Positions 1 through 8,726 of a stretch of DNA of 64,000 bases are shown one piece after another. Location of the stretch: NCBI RefSeq assembly GCF_002286975.1, contig NZ_NSKB01000006.1, positions 310,001-374,000 on the forward strand. The letters run 5' to 3'. A model generated the notes under the pieces. The model made no database searches, had not been told where the DNA came from, and was given only the letters and a program-made list of their open reading frames with translations. Position 1 is the stretch's first letter. Each line of letters opens with the position of its first letter. This stretch comes from Halomonas salipaludis (lineage in GTDB: Bacteria; Pseudomonadota; Gammaproteobacteria; Pseudomonadales; Halomonadaceae). The translations under genes and the position numbers were made by a program.

Positions 1-353
1 CGCGGCGGCTCGGCATGCACAGCACCGGTAATGCCGGTGGCGCCCGCAACCTGCGTCTCGAGGCGCCGCTGACGCCGCAGGCTGCGCTGCTCGAGCAGCT
101 CGGCACCGGGGTGCTGGTCACCGAGCTGATGGGGCAGGGCGTCAACAGCGTGACCGGCGACTACTCCCGCGGTGCGGCGGGGTTCTGGGTCGAAAACGGC
201 GTGATCCAGCACCCGGTAGAAGAGTTCACTATCGCCGGCAACCTCGAGCAGATGTTTCGTGGCCTGGTGGCGGTGGGCGATGATGTCGACACCCGCGGCA
301 GCATCCACAGCGGCAGCTGGTTGATCGACGAGATGACGGTGGCGGGCAGCTGA
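1..353 (+). CDS. pmbA: Metalloprotease PmbA/TldE, C-terminal part (partial at 5' end)
   Basis: This is the C-terminal end of PmbA (TldE). With TldD it forms a cytoplasmic metalloprotease complex that processes modified peptides and unfolded substrates. The visible part carries the family's C-terminal signature: a GNAGG segment, then LVTELMGQGVNSVTGDYSRGA, then GFWVENG, PVEEFTIAGNL and a closing block around DTRGSIHSGS. The reading frame enters from beyond the left edge and ends at a TGA at 351-353, so most of the protein is outside the window. It converges on ptsO with only 14 bases between the two stops and no clear terminator. Family identity is secure. Confidence 0.93.
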   Translation, partial: RRLGMHSTGNAGGARNLRLEAPLTPQAALLEQLGTGVLVTELMGQGVNSVTGDYSRGAAGFWVENGVIQHPVEEFTIAGNLEQMFRGLVAVGDDVDTRGSIHSGSWLIDEMTVAGS

Positions 354-367
354 GGCAGGGGAAGCGC

Positions 368-637
368 CTACTCGCCCTCTTCGAAGCGTGATTCGAAGAG
401 GGCCCCCAAGGCGTCGAGCACGGCCTCGGCGTCGTCACCCTCGGCGTGAACGGTGAGCGCGCTGCCGCAGGGCGCGGCGAGCATCAGCAGCGACATGATG
501 TTGGCGGCGTCGGCGTCGCGGTCGGCGTGGTGAACCCTGACCTTGGCGCGATACGGCTGGCAGCACTGCACCAGCTTGGTGGCCGCGCGGGCGTGCAGGC
601 CACGCTTGTTGGTCAGGATCAGCTCACGGCTCGGCAT
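368..637 (-). CDS. ptsO: HPr-like phosphocarrier NPr of the nitrogen PTS
   Basis: An 89-residue HPr-fold phosphocarrier of the nitrogen-related PTS, which passes phosphate from EI-Ntr (PtsP, not in the window) to PtsN. The active histidine is His15 in GLHARAAT, as in HPr proteins, and a second conserved block lies around NIMSLLMLAA. I use the ATG at 635-637 because AAGGAAG lies just upstream on the minus strand. Longer in-frame starts would run deep into rapZ. It is the last gene of the minus-strand rpoN-hpf-ptsN-rapZ-ptsO group, 4 bases after the rapZ stop, which is the usual gammaproteobacterial order. Confidence 0.93.
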   Translation of the reverse strand: MPSRELILTNKRGLHARAATKLVQCCQPYRAKVRVHHADRDADAANIMSLLMLAAPCGSALTVHAEGDDAEAVLDALGALFESRFEEGE

Positions 638-641
638 CGGC

Positions 642-1565
642 TCAACTTCCTTGAGGTGTGGTGGCGTGCTCGCTGTCCTTGGCAGCGGGGCGGGTGATGG
701 CGGTGTGAATGCCCAGTTCGCGGTGGCGCAGGCGTACGTCGGGGTAGCGGGCAGCAAACTCAGAGGCCAGGCGTTCGACCAGATAGACCGAGCGGTGCTG
801 GCCGCCAGTGCAGCCGATCGCCACGGTGACATAGCTGCGATGGCTGGCTTGATAGGCAGGTAGCCAGCGACTCAGCCAGCGGTGGATGTCACTGGCCATG
901 TCGGCGACGTCGCGATAGCCCTCGAGGAACTCGACGATCTCGGCGTCGCGGCCGTTGAACGGTCGCAGCCGTGGATCCCAGTAGGGGTTGGGCAGGCAGC
1001 GGGCGTCGAACACGGTGTCGGCATCCAGCGGCACGCCGCGCTTGAAGCCGAACGACTCGAAGGTCAGGGTCAGCTGCTTGCCGACATGCTGGGCGACCTG
1101 TTCGGTAATGCGTCCGCGCAGGTCGTGAACCGACAGCCGGGTGGTATCGATGGTCAGATCGGCCAGGTCGCGGATCTCGGCCAGTGCGCTCTCCTCGGAG
1201 TCGATGGCCTCGGCCAGGGTGCGGTCGCTGTCGCGGGTCAGCGGATGGCGACGGCGGGTGGCCGAGTAGCGCTCGAGGAGGATCTTGGCGTCAGCGGTGA
1301 GGTAGACGACCTGGCAGTCGACACCGCGCTGGCGTACCTCGTCGAGCTGGCTCGGGAAGCGCTCCAGGGCGTCCGGCAGATTGCGCGCGTCGATGCTCAC
1401 GGCGATCGAGGCGCGGCGCGGCTCGCCGGCATGCAGTTCGTCGACCAGCGAGCCGAGCAGCATCGCCGGGAGGTTGTCGATGGCATAGAAGCCCAGGTCT
1501 TCGAGGGCCTGCAAGGCAATCGATTTACCCGAGCCGGATCGGCCGCTGATGATGACGAGCTGCAT
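642..1565 (-). CDS. rapZ: RNase adapter protein RapZ (nucleotide-binding)
   Basis: A 307-residue RapZ/YvcJ-family protein. In E. coli RapZ presents the small RNA GlmZ to RNase E and senses glucosamine-6-phosphate. The N-terminal half has a Walker A loop at residues 8-15 (GRSGSGKS). The C-terminal half holds the RNA- and metabolite-binding domain with the conserved block GCTGGQHRSVYLVERLA. Length matches the family (E. coli 284). It sits between ptsN and ptsO, as is standard. Whether GlmY/GlmZ RNAs exist in this organism cannot be seen here. Confidence 0.95.
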   Translation of the reverse strand: MQLVIISGRSGSGKSIALQALEDLGFYAIDNLPAMLLGSLVDELHAGEPRRASIAVSIDARNLPDALERFPSQLDEVRQRGVDCQVVYLTADAKILLERYSATRRRHPLTRDSDRTLAEAIDSEESALAEIRDLADLTIDTTRLSVHDLRGRITEQVAQHVGKQLTLTFESFGFKRGVPLDADTVFDARCLPNPYWDPRLRPFNGRDAEIVEFLEGYRDVADMASDIHRWLSRWLPAYQASHRSYVTVAIGCTGGQHRSVYLVERLASEFAARYPDVRLRHRELGIHTAITRPAAKDSEHATTPQGS

Positions 1566-1642
1566 GCTGCTCTCCTGCGCGAACCTGCGCTAAAACGTGC
1601 CGCCGACGTGCGTCGGGACTTCCAGGCGGCCCTGGCAAAGGC

Positions 1643-2131
1643 TCAGGGAGCGGGAGTATCGGGGTGCTGGGCCTGACGGTCGATGGCATCCATCAGGGTA
1701 TCATGAAGTTCACGCTGACTCTCGCAGTGGCGCAGCCGCGTGCGGGTGTCGGCGTCGTTCATCACGCCGGCGACTTCGGCGAGCAGTGCCAGGTGGGTGT
1801 CGTCGGCCTGTTCGGGAACCAGCAGCACGAACACCAGATCTACCGGGTCACCGTCGATGGCATCGAAGTCGACTGCCTCGCTGAGCTTGAGAAAGCCGGC
1901 CAGCGGCGTCTTGCAGTGGGGGCTGCGGGCATGGGGGATAGCGACCCCGTTGCCGATGCCGGTACTGCCCAGCCGTTCGCGTCCGATCAACCGGCTGAAG
2001 ACTTCCTGGCTGTCGAGGCTCGGGGTGTTCTGGGCAATGAAGGTGCTGAAGAATTCCAGCACCCGTTTCTTGCTCCCCCCGGGGACGCCGAACAGGGCGC
2101 GCTCGGGGGGTAGGATGGTTTGCAGAGTCAT
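1643..2131 (-). CDS. ptsN: Nitrogen regulatory EIIA protein PtsN (EIIA-Ntr)
   Basis: A 162-residue EIIA-Ntr, the output protein of the nitrogen PTS; it regulates potassium transport and other targets according to its phosphorylation state. The phosphorylated histidine is His67 in GNGVAIPHAR. The ATG at 2129-2131 gives the usual length (E. coli 163), whereas the open frame continues upstream through hpf, so longer starts are artefacts. It is 7 bases after hpf and about 77 bases before rapZ. Confidence 0.95.
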   Translation of the reverse strand: MTLQTILPPERALFGVPGGSKKRVLEFFSTFIAQNTPSLDSQEVFSRLIGRERLGSTGIGNGVAIPHARSPHCKTPLAGFLKLSEAVDFDAIDGDPVDLVFVLLVPEQADDTHLALLAEVAGVMNDADTRTRLRHCESQRELHDTLMDAIDRQAQHPDTPAP

Positions 2132-2138
2132 GGAGAAA

Positions 2139-2447
2139 TCAGCGGACACCGGCGCCTTGGGCGCGGGCCTGAGCTTTTTCCTTGTGTTTGACCAGTTGGC
2201 GGTCGAGCTTGTCGGCCAGGGCGTCGATGGCAGCGTACATGTCCACGTCCTGGGCATCGGCGTGGATATCGGCCCCTGCGGCGTGCAGGGTGCAGGCGGC
2301 GTGCTGGCGCTCCTTTTCGATGGAAAGCGTGACCTGCACGGTGGTGATGTTGTCGTAGTGTCGTTCGAGGCGGGCGAGCTTCTCGTCGACGTAATCACGC
2401 AGCGATTCGGTCAGTTCAACATGGTGTCCGGTGATGTTGACTTGCAT
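2139..2447 (-). CDS. hpf: Ribosome hibernation promoting factor, short form
   Basis: A 102-residue HPF of the short type, which binds the 30S decoding centre and helps form inactive 100S ribosomes in stationary phase. It begins MQVNITGHHVELTESLRDYV and contains the family's KLARLERHYDNI and HADAQDVDMYAAIDALADKLDRQL blocks. There is no C-terminal dimerisation domain of the long form. A GAAAGGAG ribosome-binding site lies just before the start on the minus strand. It lies between rpoN and ptsN, the conserved order. Confidence 0.95.
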   Translation of the reverse strand: MQVNITGHHVELTESLRDYVDEKLARLERHYDNITTVQVTLSIEKERQHAACTLHAAGADIHADAQDVDMYAAIDALADKLDRQLVKHKEKAQARAQGAGVR

Positions 2448-2558
2448 GGCACGCTCCTTTCCTGCGGGTGTCGCTTCGATTGTAACCCTTTTTGTGGCGC
2501 TGCATACCCCCTGTGCCAGTGGATTTGAGCAACGCCGGTATGGCAGGTTTTTTTACTT

Positions 2559-3971
2559 TCAGGACAGTCGTTTGCGCTCACTGGAGGGCGGGATGCCCAT
2601 GGCTTCGCGGTACTTCGCCACGGTACGCCGGGCAACCTTGATGCCACTGTCGGAGAGCAGGTCGACCAGCTTGCTGTCGGACAGTGGCTTACGCGGCGGC
2701 TCCTCGCCGATCAGCTTCTTGAGGCGCGCGCGAATCGCGGTACTGGAGTGGGCGTCACCCTCGCCGGCACCGCCGACGTGGCTGGAGAAGAAGTACTTGA
2801 GCTCGAACACCCCGCGCGGGGTGTGGATGAATTTCTGGGTGGTGACGCGCGAAATGGTCGACTCGTGCATCTCCACTGCCTGGGCGATGTCGGCCAGGAT
2901 CAGCGGCTTCATGGCTTCTTCGCCCTGCTCGAGGAAGTCGAACTGGCGCGCCATGATCTCGCGACCGACCCGCAGCAGGGTGTCGTTGCGGCTCGACAGG
3001 CTCTTGATCAGCCAGCGTGCCTCCTGCAGGTGCTGCTTCATGAAGGCGTTGTCGTCGCTCTTGTCGGCGCGTTTGATCAGTGCCGCGTAGTCGGGCTGGA
3101 TACGCATGCGTGGCAGCGCCTCGGGATTCAGCTCGATGCGCCACCCGGCCTGGGTATGGCGGGCGATCAGGTCGGGGATCACGTAGTCATTGCCGCTGTC
3201 GCTGAAGGCCTGGCCGGGGCGCGGGTCGAGGGTGCGTACCAGGGCAATGACGTGGTCGAGCTGGTCGTCGTCGAGGCGCAGGCGGCGCTTGAGCAGCTTG
3301 CGGTCGTCGCCGGCCAGGGCCTCCAGGAACTGGCGTACCAGGCGCTTGGCCTGGGGCAACAGCGGGGTATCGTCGGGTAGTACGCCGAGCTGCAGCATCA
3401 GGCATTCGCGCAGGTCGCGGGCACATACCCCGGTGGGCTCGAACTGCTGCAGGCGCAGCAGTACCTGCTCGACCTCGCTGACTTTGAGGCCGGCAAGGCC
3501 CTGGTCGCGCAGCCCGCCGCTGAGTTCATCGAGGCTCGCCGCCAGGTAACCGTTGTCGTCGACGGCATCGATCAGGCTTTCGGCGATGATCCGCTCGCGG
3601 TCGACCAGGTCGGTCATCGCCAGTTGCCAGGCCAGGTGATCGTGGAGGCTTTCACCGCTGGCGTTGCGCTCGAAGTCCGGCGCTTCGCCGCTGCCGCTGG
3701 GCGCCATGTCCTGGTAGGTGTCCGACCAGTCGCTATCGACCGACAGCTCGTCGGGGATCTCGCTCGACCAGTCGTCCTCCTTGGCCTCGGCCACCTCCTG
3801 CTCACCGAAGGCATCGTCGAGCTCGAGCATGGGGTTGGATTCCAGCGCCTGCTGGATTTCCTGGCGAAGATCGAGGGTCGACAGCTGCAGCAGGGCGATC
3901 GCCTGCTGCAGCTGGGGCGTCATCGTCAGGTGGGTACCGACGCGCAGTTGCAACGAGGGTTTCATGGCCAT
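2559..3971 (-). CDS. rpoN: RNA polymerase sigma-54 factor RpoN
   Basis: Sigma-54, 470 residues, which directs RNA polymerase to -24/-12 promoters in concert with AAA+ activators. The N-terminal activator region is Gln/Leu-rich (MTPQLQQAIALLQLS). An acidic linker covers about residues 55-95. The core-binding domain follows, and the C-terminus carries the RpoN box ARRTVAKYRE (near residue 455) that contacts the -24 element. Two starts two codons apart are possible (3971 or 3965). Neither has a strong ribosome-binding site, and the second better matches the usual N-terminus. It lies about 160 bases after lptB in the same orientation. Confidence 0.96.
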   Translation of the reverse strand: MAMKPSLQLRVGTHLTMTPQLQQAIALLQLSTLDLRQEIQQALESNPMLELDDAFGEQEVAEAKEDDWSSEIPDELSVDSDWSDTYQDMAPSGSGEAPDFERNASGESLHDHLAWQLAMTDLVDRERIIAESLIDAVDDNGYLAASLDELSGGLRDQGLAGLKVSEVEQVLLRLQQFEPTGVCARDLRECLMLQLGVLPDDTPLLPQAKRLVRQFLEALAGDDRKLLKRRLRLDDDQLDHVIALVRTLDPRPGQAFSDSGNDYVIPDLIARHTQAGWRIELNPEALPRMRIQPDYAALIKRADKSDDNAFMKQHLQEARWLIKSLSSRNDTLLRVGREIMARQFDFLEQGEEAMKPLILADIAQAVEMHESTISRVTTQKFIHTPRGVFELKYFFSSHVGGAGEGDAHSSTAIRARLKKLIGEEPPRKPLSDSKLVDLLSDSGIKVARRTVAKYREAMGIPPSSERKRLS

Positions 3972-4133
3972 GGGGAGACGGCTTCGCTGACAAGTGAGCG
4001 ATCACGGTAGCCCGCGTCGCGACCCCATGCAAGCACTATGGCATGAAATCTCTGCAATAAGCATGCCATGCGCAATTCGTGTGCCAGTTGTCAATAGCAC
4101 AGCGTGTTTTCATAGGCTTGAGGCCGAGTACTC

Positions 4134-4859
4134 TTAGAGCCGGAAGTCCTCGCCGAGGTAGACATCGCGGACTTGCTGGTTGTCGAGCACCTCGGCGGCG
4201 CTGCCCTCGGCGATGATCTGGCCGTCGCCGACGATGTAGGCGCGGTCGCAGATATCCAGAGTCTCACGGACGTTGTGATCGGTGATCAGCACACCGATGC
4301 CGCGCGCCTTGAGCTGGCGGATGATGCCCTTGATCTCGCCCACCGAGATCGGGTCGACCCCGGCGAAGGGTTCGTCGAGCAGGATAAAGGTCGGCTCGGT
4401 GGCCAGCGCGCGGGCGATCTCGACCCGGCGTCGCTCACCGCCGGACAGGCTCATGCCCAGGTTGTTGCGGATGTGGGTGACATGGAACTCGCCGAGCAGC
4501 TGTTCGAGACGTGCCTGGCGTCCGGCGCGGTCGAGGTCCTTGCGGGTCTCGAGGATCGCCATGATATTGTCGGCCACCGACAGCTTGCGAAATACCGAGG
4601 CTTCCTGGGGCAGGTAGCCGAGCCCGGCCTGGGCGCGCTCGTGCATGGCCGCCCGCGACAGATCGAGGTCGTCGATATGGACCTCGCCGGCGTCGGCCTT
4701 GACCAGCCCGACGATCATATAGAACGAGGTGGTCTTGCCGGCCCCGTTGGGGCCGAGCAGGCCGACGATGCTGCCCTGGTCGATGGTCAGGCTGATGTCG
4801 TGCACCACCCGGCGGCGCTTGTAGCTCTTGGCCAGGTGCTTGGCGCGAAGGGTCGTCAT
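4134..4859 (-). CDS. lptB: LPS export ABC transporter ATP-binding protein LptB
   Basis: LptB, 241 residues, is the ATPase of the LptB2FG complex that extracts LPS from the inner membrane and pushes it along the Lpt bridge. Walker A is at residues 36-43 (GPNGAGKT), the signature is LSGGERRR, and Walker B is [12 protein letters not shown]. It follows lptC-lptA, with 36 bases between lptA and lptB. The permease genes lptF/lptG are not in the window, as is normal. The 160-base gap before rpoN shows no obvious gene. Confidence 0.96.
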   Translation of the reverse strand: MTTLRAKHLAKSYKRRRVVHDISLTIDQGSIVGLLGPNGAGKTTSFYMIVGLVKADAGEVHIDDLDLSRAAMHERAQAGLGYLPQEASVFRKLSVADNIMAILETRKDLDRAGRQARLEQLLGEFHVTHIRNNLGMSLSGGERRRVEIARALATEPTFILLDEPFAGVDPISVGEIKGIIRQLKARGIGVLITDHNVRETLDICDRAYIVGDGQIIAEGSAAEVLDNQQVRDVYLGEDFRL

Positions 4860-4895
4860 GCGCTTGCCTTAAGTAGGGGAGCGAAGTGGCTCGAG

Positions 4896-5405
4896 TCAGT
4901 TCTGCTCGGGGTTGAGGGTCATGCGTACGCGCTGACGTTCGCTGCCCTCGACCTCGGAGCGGGCCTGGACCACGCGGCGGTCGAGGAAGTACTCGACGTA
5001 GCCGCCGTCGAAGGTGTCGCGGGCCTGGTGCAGTTCGGCCTGGTCGATCAACTCCACGCGGCGCGCGGCGACGTGATAGATGATGGTGCGGCCCCAGCCG
5101 CGCATCAGCTCCTCGTCGGGTTCGGGACGTTGCTCGACGTAGGCGCGCTCGCCGGTGGCGGTGATGCGCGAGACCTCGCCGGCATCGTTGCGACGGATCT
5201 CGACGCGATCGCCGGTGACCTGCAGCGAACCCTGGCGGATATCCACATCGCCGGTGTAGACCGCGGTGCCGGCGCGGTCGTCGAGGTCGAGCTGGTCGGC
5301 GATAACGTCGATGGGCTGGCTGGCGTCCTGGCTCTGGGCCAGGGCAGCGGCGCTTCCCAACAGCAGCCAGGCGGCCACTGCCAGGGTCAGGGATGATCGC
5401 CTCAT
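4896..5405 (-). CDS. lptA: Periplasmic LPS transport protein LptA
   Basis: A 169-residue periplasmic bridge protein that carries LPS from LptC to LptD. It has a signal peptide (MRRSSLTLAVAAWLLLGSAAALA, cleavage about residue 23) followed by an OstA-type beta-jellyroll with the motif QPIDVIADQLDLDDRAG, typical of LptA. The ATG at 5403-5405 overlaps the lptC stop in an ATGA, indicating translational coupling. An upstream in-frame extension is Arg-rich, lies inside lptC and has no signal sequence, so it is rejected. Confidence 0.94.
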   Translation of the reverse strand: MRRSSLTLAVAAWLLLGSAAALAQSQDASQPIDVIADQLDLDDRAGTAVYTGDVDIRQGSLQVTGDRVEIRRNDAGEVSRITATGERAYVEQRPEPDEELMRGWGRTIIYHVAARRVELIDQAELHQARDTFDGGYVEYFLDRRVVQARSEVEGSERQRVRMTLNPEQN

Positions 5406-5992
5406 GATGCGGGTTCCTCGGGGCCTTCGGGTGGGTGGTGGCCGCGCACGTTGTCGGTCAGGCGCATGCGGTCTTCGTCGATCCAGGCGTCGAAACGTTC
5501 GCCGCGGGTCCACTGTGGCGGCTGATATAGGGTAGCAGTGCTCTCGCTGAAGGCGTGGCCGATGTCGAGATCGACGTGCAGCACGTCGGTCTCCAGCCGC
5601 CAGCCCTCGTCGGGGGCCTCCAGGCGGGCGTTGCCGGCCAGCGTCAGCCGCTCATTGCCAGGGCCGAGGGTGCCGACGTCACCGTAGCTGAACCAGGTGC
5701 GGCCCTCGCTGTCGAGCAGCCGACTGATTGGCGTCTGGGTGCGGGTGACGTCGTCGTGGGGGGTGTGCACCAGGCGCGGTGTCTCGAGGCGCTGATGGGG
5801 TCGGCCTTGGGCGTCGAAGCGGGTCATGGTGGCGTCTTCGAGGTAGTAGTCGGGCTCGCCGGCCGCATCGCGCGGCACCGGGCCGGGGCCGAAGCTGTCG
5901 CGCTGTTCGAACAGCGCCAGCACCCCGCCGAGCAGCAGCAGGAGCAGCAGCAGCCATAGCTTGTAGGAGGGGCGCGGCAGGCGGATGGTCAT
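5402..5992 (-). CDS. lptC: LPS export protein LptC (inner membrane anchor)
   Basis: A 196-residue bitopic inner-membrane protein that receives LPS from LptB2FG and hands it to LptA. One membrane segment lies near residues 12-29 (a run of leucines ending GGVLALF). The periplasmic jellyroll then shows the LptC-typical pattern DYYLEDATMTRFDAQGRP and a LTDNVRG-like C-terminus. It starts 3 bases after kdsC and overlaps lptA by 4. LptC diverges widely in sequence, so the call rests on fold pattern plus context. Confidence 0.92.
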   Translation of the reverse strand: MTIRLPRPSYKLWLLLLLLLLGGVLALFEQRDSFGPGPVPRDAAGEPDYYLEDATMTRFDAQGRPHQRLETPRLVHTPHDDVTRTQTPISRLLDSEGRTWFSYGDVGTLGPGNERLTLAGNARLEAPDEGWRLETDVLHVDLDIGHAFSESTATLYQPPQWTRGERFDAWIDEDRMRLTDNVRGHHPPEGPEEPAS

Positions 5993-5995
5993 GGC

Positions 5996-6553
5996 TCAGC
6001 GCTTCCCGTGCAGGAAGGTGTCGACTACCGCGCCCCAGTGGCCCTGGGCCTGGAGCAGCGCATCGCAGATCTCACGCACCGCCCCGTGGCCGCCGGGGCG
6101 CTGGGTAACCCAGTCGGCGTGGGCGCGGATGTAATCCGGGGCGTTGGGGACGCTGATACCGAGCCCTGCACGCTTGATCGCCGCCAGGTCAGGCAGGTCA
6201 TCGCCGCCGTAGGCGACCTGCTCGAGCCCCAGGCCAAGTCGCTGGCACAGCTCGCGCAGTGCGGCGAGCTTGTCCTCGCGGCCCTGCAGCACATGGTCGA
6301 TGCTCAGTGCCGCGGCACGCTGGCTGACCATCGGTGAGTCGCGCCCGGTGATCAAGGCCACTTCCAGGCCGGCCTGGCGCAGCAGCTTGACGCCGTGGCC
6401 GTCCTGGGTATGAAACGCCTTGATCTCGATGCCGTCGGCCTGGAAATAGAGACGGCCGTCGGTGAACACGCCGTCGACGTCCAGTGCCAGCAGGCGAACG
6501 TGGCGGGCCCGGTCGATCAGGGCTGGGGGGAGGGACGGGGTGTCTGGGCTCAT
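5996..6553 (-). CDS. kdsC: 3-deoxy-D-manno-octulosonate 8-phosphate phosphatase KdsC
   Basis: A 185-residue HAD-superfamily phosphatase that hydrolyses Kdo 8-phosphate to Kdo for LPS inner core synthesis. The catalytic aspartates are Asp25 and Asp27 in ALDVDGVFTDG. The later HAD motifs ALITGRDS and VAYGGDDLPDL are intact. An AGGAGA ribosome-binding site precedes the ATG at 6551-6553. It is 8 bases after kdsD and 3 bases before lptC, so Kdo synthesis and LPS export genes share one operon. Confidence 0.95.
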   Translation of the reverse strand: MSPDTPSLPPALIDRARHVRLLALDVDGVFTDGRLYFQADGIEIKAFHTQDGHGVKLLRQAGLEVALITGRDSPMVSQRAAALSIDHVLQGREDKLAALRELCQRLGLGLEQVAYGGDDLPDLAAIKRAGLGISVPNAPDYIRAHADWVTQRPGGHGAVREICDALLQAQGHWGAVVDTFLHGKR

Positions 6554-6561
6554 GAATTCTC

Positions 6562-7542
6562 CTAGATAACGCCGCTGGTCAGTAGGTCATGCATGTGCAG
6601 GGCGCCCACCGGGCGGCCCTGGTCGTCGACCACCGCCAGGGCGGTGATGCGGTTGTCCTCCATCACGCGCACCGCTTCGGCGGCGAGTACCTCGGCGCCG
6701 ATGCGCTTGCCGGGGCGGGTCATGACCTCGTCGACCTTGAGCGAGCGCAGGTCGGCATACTGATCGAGCGTACGCCGCAGGTCGCCGTCGGTATAGACCC
6801 CGGCGAGCAGGCCCTGTTCATCGACCACGCAGGTGAAGCCGAGGCCTTGACGGGTAATCTCGAGCAGGGCGTCACGCAGCGGGCTGCCGAGCGGCACTTG
6901 GGGTAGGCGGCTGCCCTGGTGCATCAGGTCGCCGACCTTGAGCAGCAGGCGTCGGCCGAGGCTGCCGCCGGGGTGCGACAGGGCAAACTCCTCGGCGGTG
7001 AAGCCACGTGCCTCGAGCAGCGCCACTGCCAGCGCATCGCCAAGCGCCAGGGCGGCGGTAGTCGAGGCGGTGGGTGCCAGGTCGAGGGGGCAGGCCTCGC
7101 GGGCCACGGCGGCATTGAGATGGGCGTCGGCATGACGCGCCAGCGTCGAGCCGGGACGTCCGGTCATGCTGATCAGCGGCGTGCCCATGCGCTTGAGTAG
7201 CGGCAGCAGGGCGGTGACCTCGCTGGTCTCGCCGGAGTTCGACAGTGCCAGGACCACGTCGCCGCGGGTGATCATGCCCAGGTCGCCGTGGCTGGCTTCG
7301 CCGGGGTGCACGAAGAACGCCGGGGTGCCGGTGCTGGCAAGGGTGGCGGCGATCTTGCCGGCGATATGCCCCGACTTGCCCATGCCGGTGACCACCACGC
7401 GGCCGTTGCAGTCGAGCATTAGCTGGCAGGCGCGATCGAAATCGGCGTCGAGCTGAGCGCCGAGCGCGGCGATGGCCTGCTGCTCGAGGTCGAGGGTGCG
7501 CCAGGCGCTGGCACGAAACACGGAGTCAGGGGTGTCGGTCAT
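6562..7542 (-). CDS. kdsD: D-arabinose 5-phosphate isomerase KdsD
   Basis: A 326-residue isomerase that makes arabinose 5-phosphate from ribulose 5-phosphate, the first step toward Kdo. The N-terminal SIS domain has VVVTGMGKSGHIAGKIAATLASTGTPAFFVHP. Two CBS domains fill the C-terminal third (around LPQVPLGSPLRDALLEI and RPGKRIGAEVLAAEAVRVM). I chose the ATG at 7540-7542 because it gives the family's length (E. coli 328). A GTG 15 codons earlier is open but has no better ribosome-binding site. It lies about 70 bases after yrbG. Confidence 0.94.
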   Translation of the reverse strand: MTDTPDSVFRASAWRTLDLEQQAIAALGAQLDADFDRACQLMLDCNGRVVVTGMGKSGHIAGKIAATLASTGTPAFFVHPGEASHGDLGMITRGDVVLALSNSGETSEVTALLPLLKRMGTPLISMTGRPGSTLARHADAHLNAAVAREACPLDLAPTASTTAALALGDALAVALLEARGFTAEEFALSHPGGSLGRRLLLKVGDLMHQGSRLPQVPLGSPLRDALLEITRQGLGFTCVVDEQGLLAGVYTDGDLRRTLDQYADLRSLKVDEVMTRPGKRIGAEVLAAEAVRVMEDNRITALAVVDDQGRPVGALHMHDLLTSGVI

Positions 7543-7612
7543 GGCGATGATTGTTGCCGGTTGTGGCGCGTGGCTCAAGTGTGACACCTCGCGCGAGTTC
7601 AGTATTCGCTGC

Positions 7613-8548
7613 TTACAGACTCAACGCCAGCCAGCCGAGATAGCCGCCATACAGCACTGCCAGCACGCCGCCGGGCAGACGGCCGATGGCGCCATGGCGC
7701 TGCCATAGTAGTAGCGCACCGAGCAGCAGGGTCAGGGTCAGCATGGTCGGAAAGTCGCGGCTGGCGGCGGCGGGGTCGATGGGACCGGGGGCCAGCATGC
7801 CGGGAATCGGCAGCACCGCCAGCATGTTGAACAGGTTGGAGCCGATTACGTTGCCGATGGCGATGTCGTGATGGCGCTTGAGCGCGCTCGAGACGCAGGC
7901 GGCCAGCTCCGGCAGGCTGGTGCCGATGGCAACGATGCTCAAGCCGATGACCAGTTCGCTGATGCCGAAGCTGCGTGCCAGTTCGCTGGCCCCCCACACC
8001 AGCAGGCGCGAGCTGGCTACCAGCAGCAGCAGCGTCAGCGCCAGCCAGGCCAGCGCCTTGGGCAGCGTCATGTCCGGCACCTGGCCGGGGGCCTCTTCGT
8101 CGGGGGTGTCGGCACGAAACAGCCACCACAGGCTGAAGCCCAGCAGCGCTAGCAGAAACAGTGCATCGAAGCGCCCGAGGATACCGTTGGCCAGCGCATA
8201 GCCGGCCAACCCGGTGGCGCCAAGCAGCAGCGGCAGCTCGCGGCGCACGATGGAGAAGCGCACCGGGATCGGTGCCACCAGCGCGGTGATGCCGAGCACC
8301 AGGCCGATATTGGCGATATTGGAGCCCAGGGCATTGCCCGTGGCGAGATTGGGCACGCCGTCCAGGGCGGCCATGATCGAGACCAGGATCTCGGGTGCCG
8401 AGGTGCCCAGCGCGACGATGGTCATGCCGATCAGCAGGGTGCTCATTCCGGCGCGATACGCGGTGGCGGCGGCGGCACCGACGAAGCGGTCGGCGCTCCA
8501 CAGCAGGCCGATCAGGCCGACCAGAATGGTGATCAGGGGTAGCAGCAT
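7613..8548 (-). CDS. yrbG: Calcium/sodium antiporter, CaCA family (YrbG-like)
   Basis: A 311-residue inner-membrane cation exchanger of the CaCA family. It shows the two inverted alpha-repeats expected: GTSAPE followed by GNALGSNIANIG in the first half, and GTSLPE followed by GNVIGSNLFN in the second, with about ten hydrophobic segments. The ATG at 8546-8548 starts directly at the first membrane helix; an upstream in-frame extension is not membrane-like and covers the promoter region shared with mlaF. It heads the minus-strand kdsD-kdsC-lptCAB group, as in E. coli. The exact ion exchanged is not shown by sequence. Confidence 0.9.
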   Translation of the reverse strand: MLLPLITILVGLIGLLWSADRFVGAAAATAYRAGMSTLLIGMTIVALGTSAPEILVSIMAALDGVPNLATGNALGSNIANIGLVLGITALVAPIPVRFSIVRRELPLLLGATGLAGYALANGILGRFDALFLLALLGFSLWWLFRADTPDEEAPGQVPDMTLPKALAWLALTLLLLVASSRLLVWGASELARSFGISELVIGLSIVAIGTSLPELAACVSSALKRHHDIAIGNVIGSNLFNMLAVLPIPGMLAPGPIDPAAASRDFPTMLTLTLLLGALLLWQRHGAIGRLPGGVLAVLYGGYLGWLALSL

Positions 8549-8726
8549 GATGAAGAGGTGGCGGTCCGGTGCGCGACTAATAAGAAGGCGCCAATTAAAC
8601 GCGCCTTGGACCGGGGGTGCAAGGCGCGGCGAGATGTCGATGATGCGTTGCCGCAACTCTCGCTGGCGAGGGCTGTCGCAGTTAGGATACGATGTTCGAT
8701 AATTTTTCTCGACGAGATGGCACGCG
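8549..8726. promoter_or_regulatory. Divergent yrbG/mlaF intergenic region
   Basis: This 178-base gap separates the minus-strand yrbG-kds-lpt operon from the plus-strand mla operon and must carry both promoters. An AT-rich patch just before mlaF (about 8680-8710, with TAGGAT and TACGAT hexamers) is a plausible -10 area. I see no convincing -35 or operator, so exact elements are left uncalled. Confidence 0.4.
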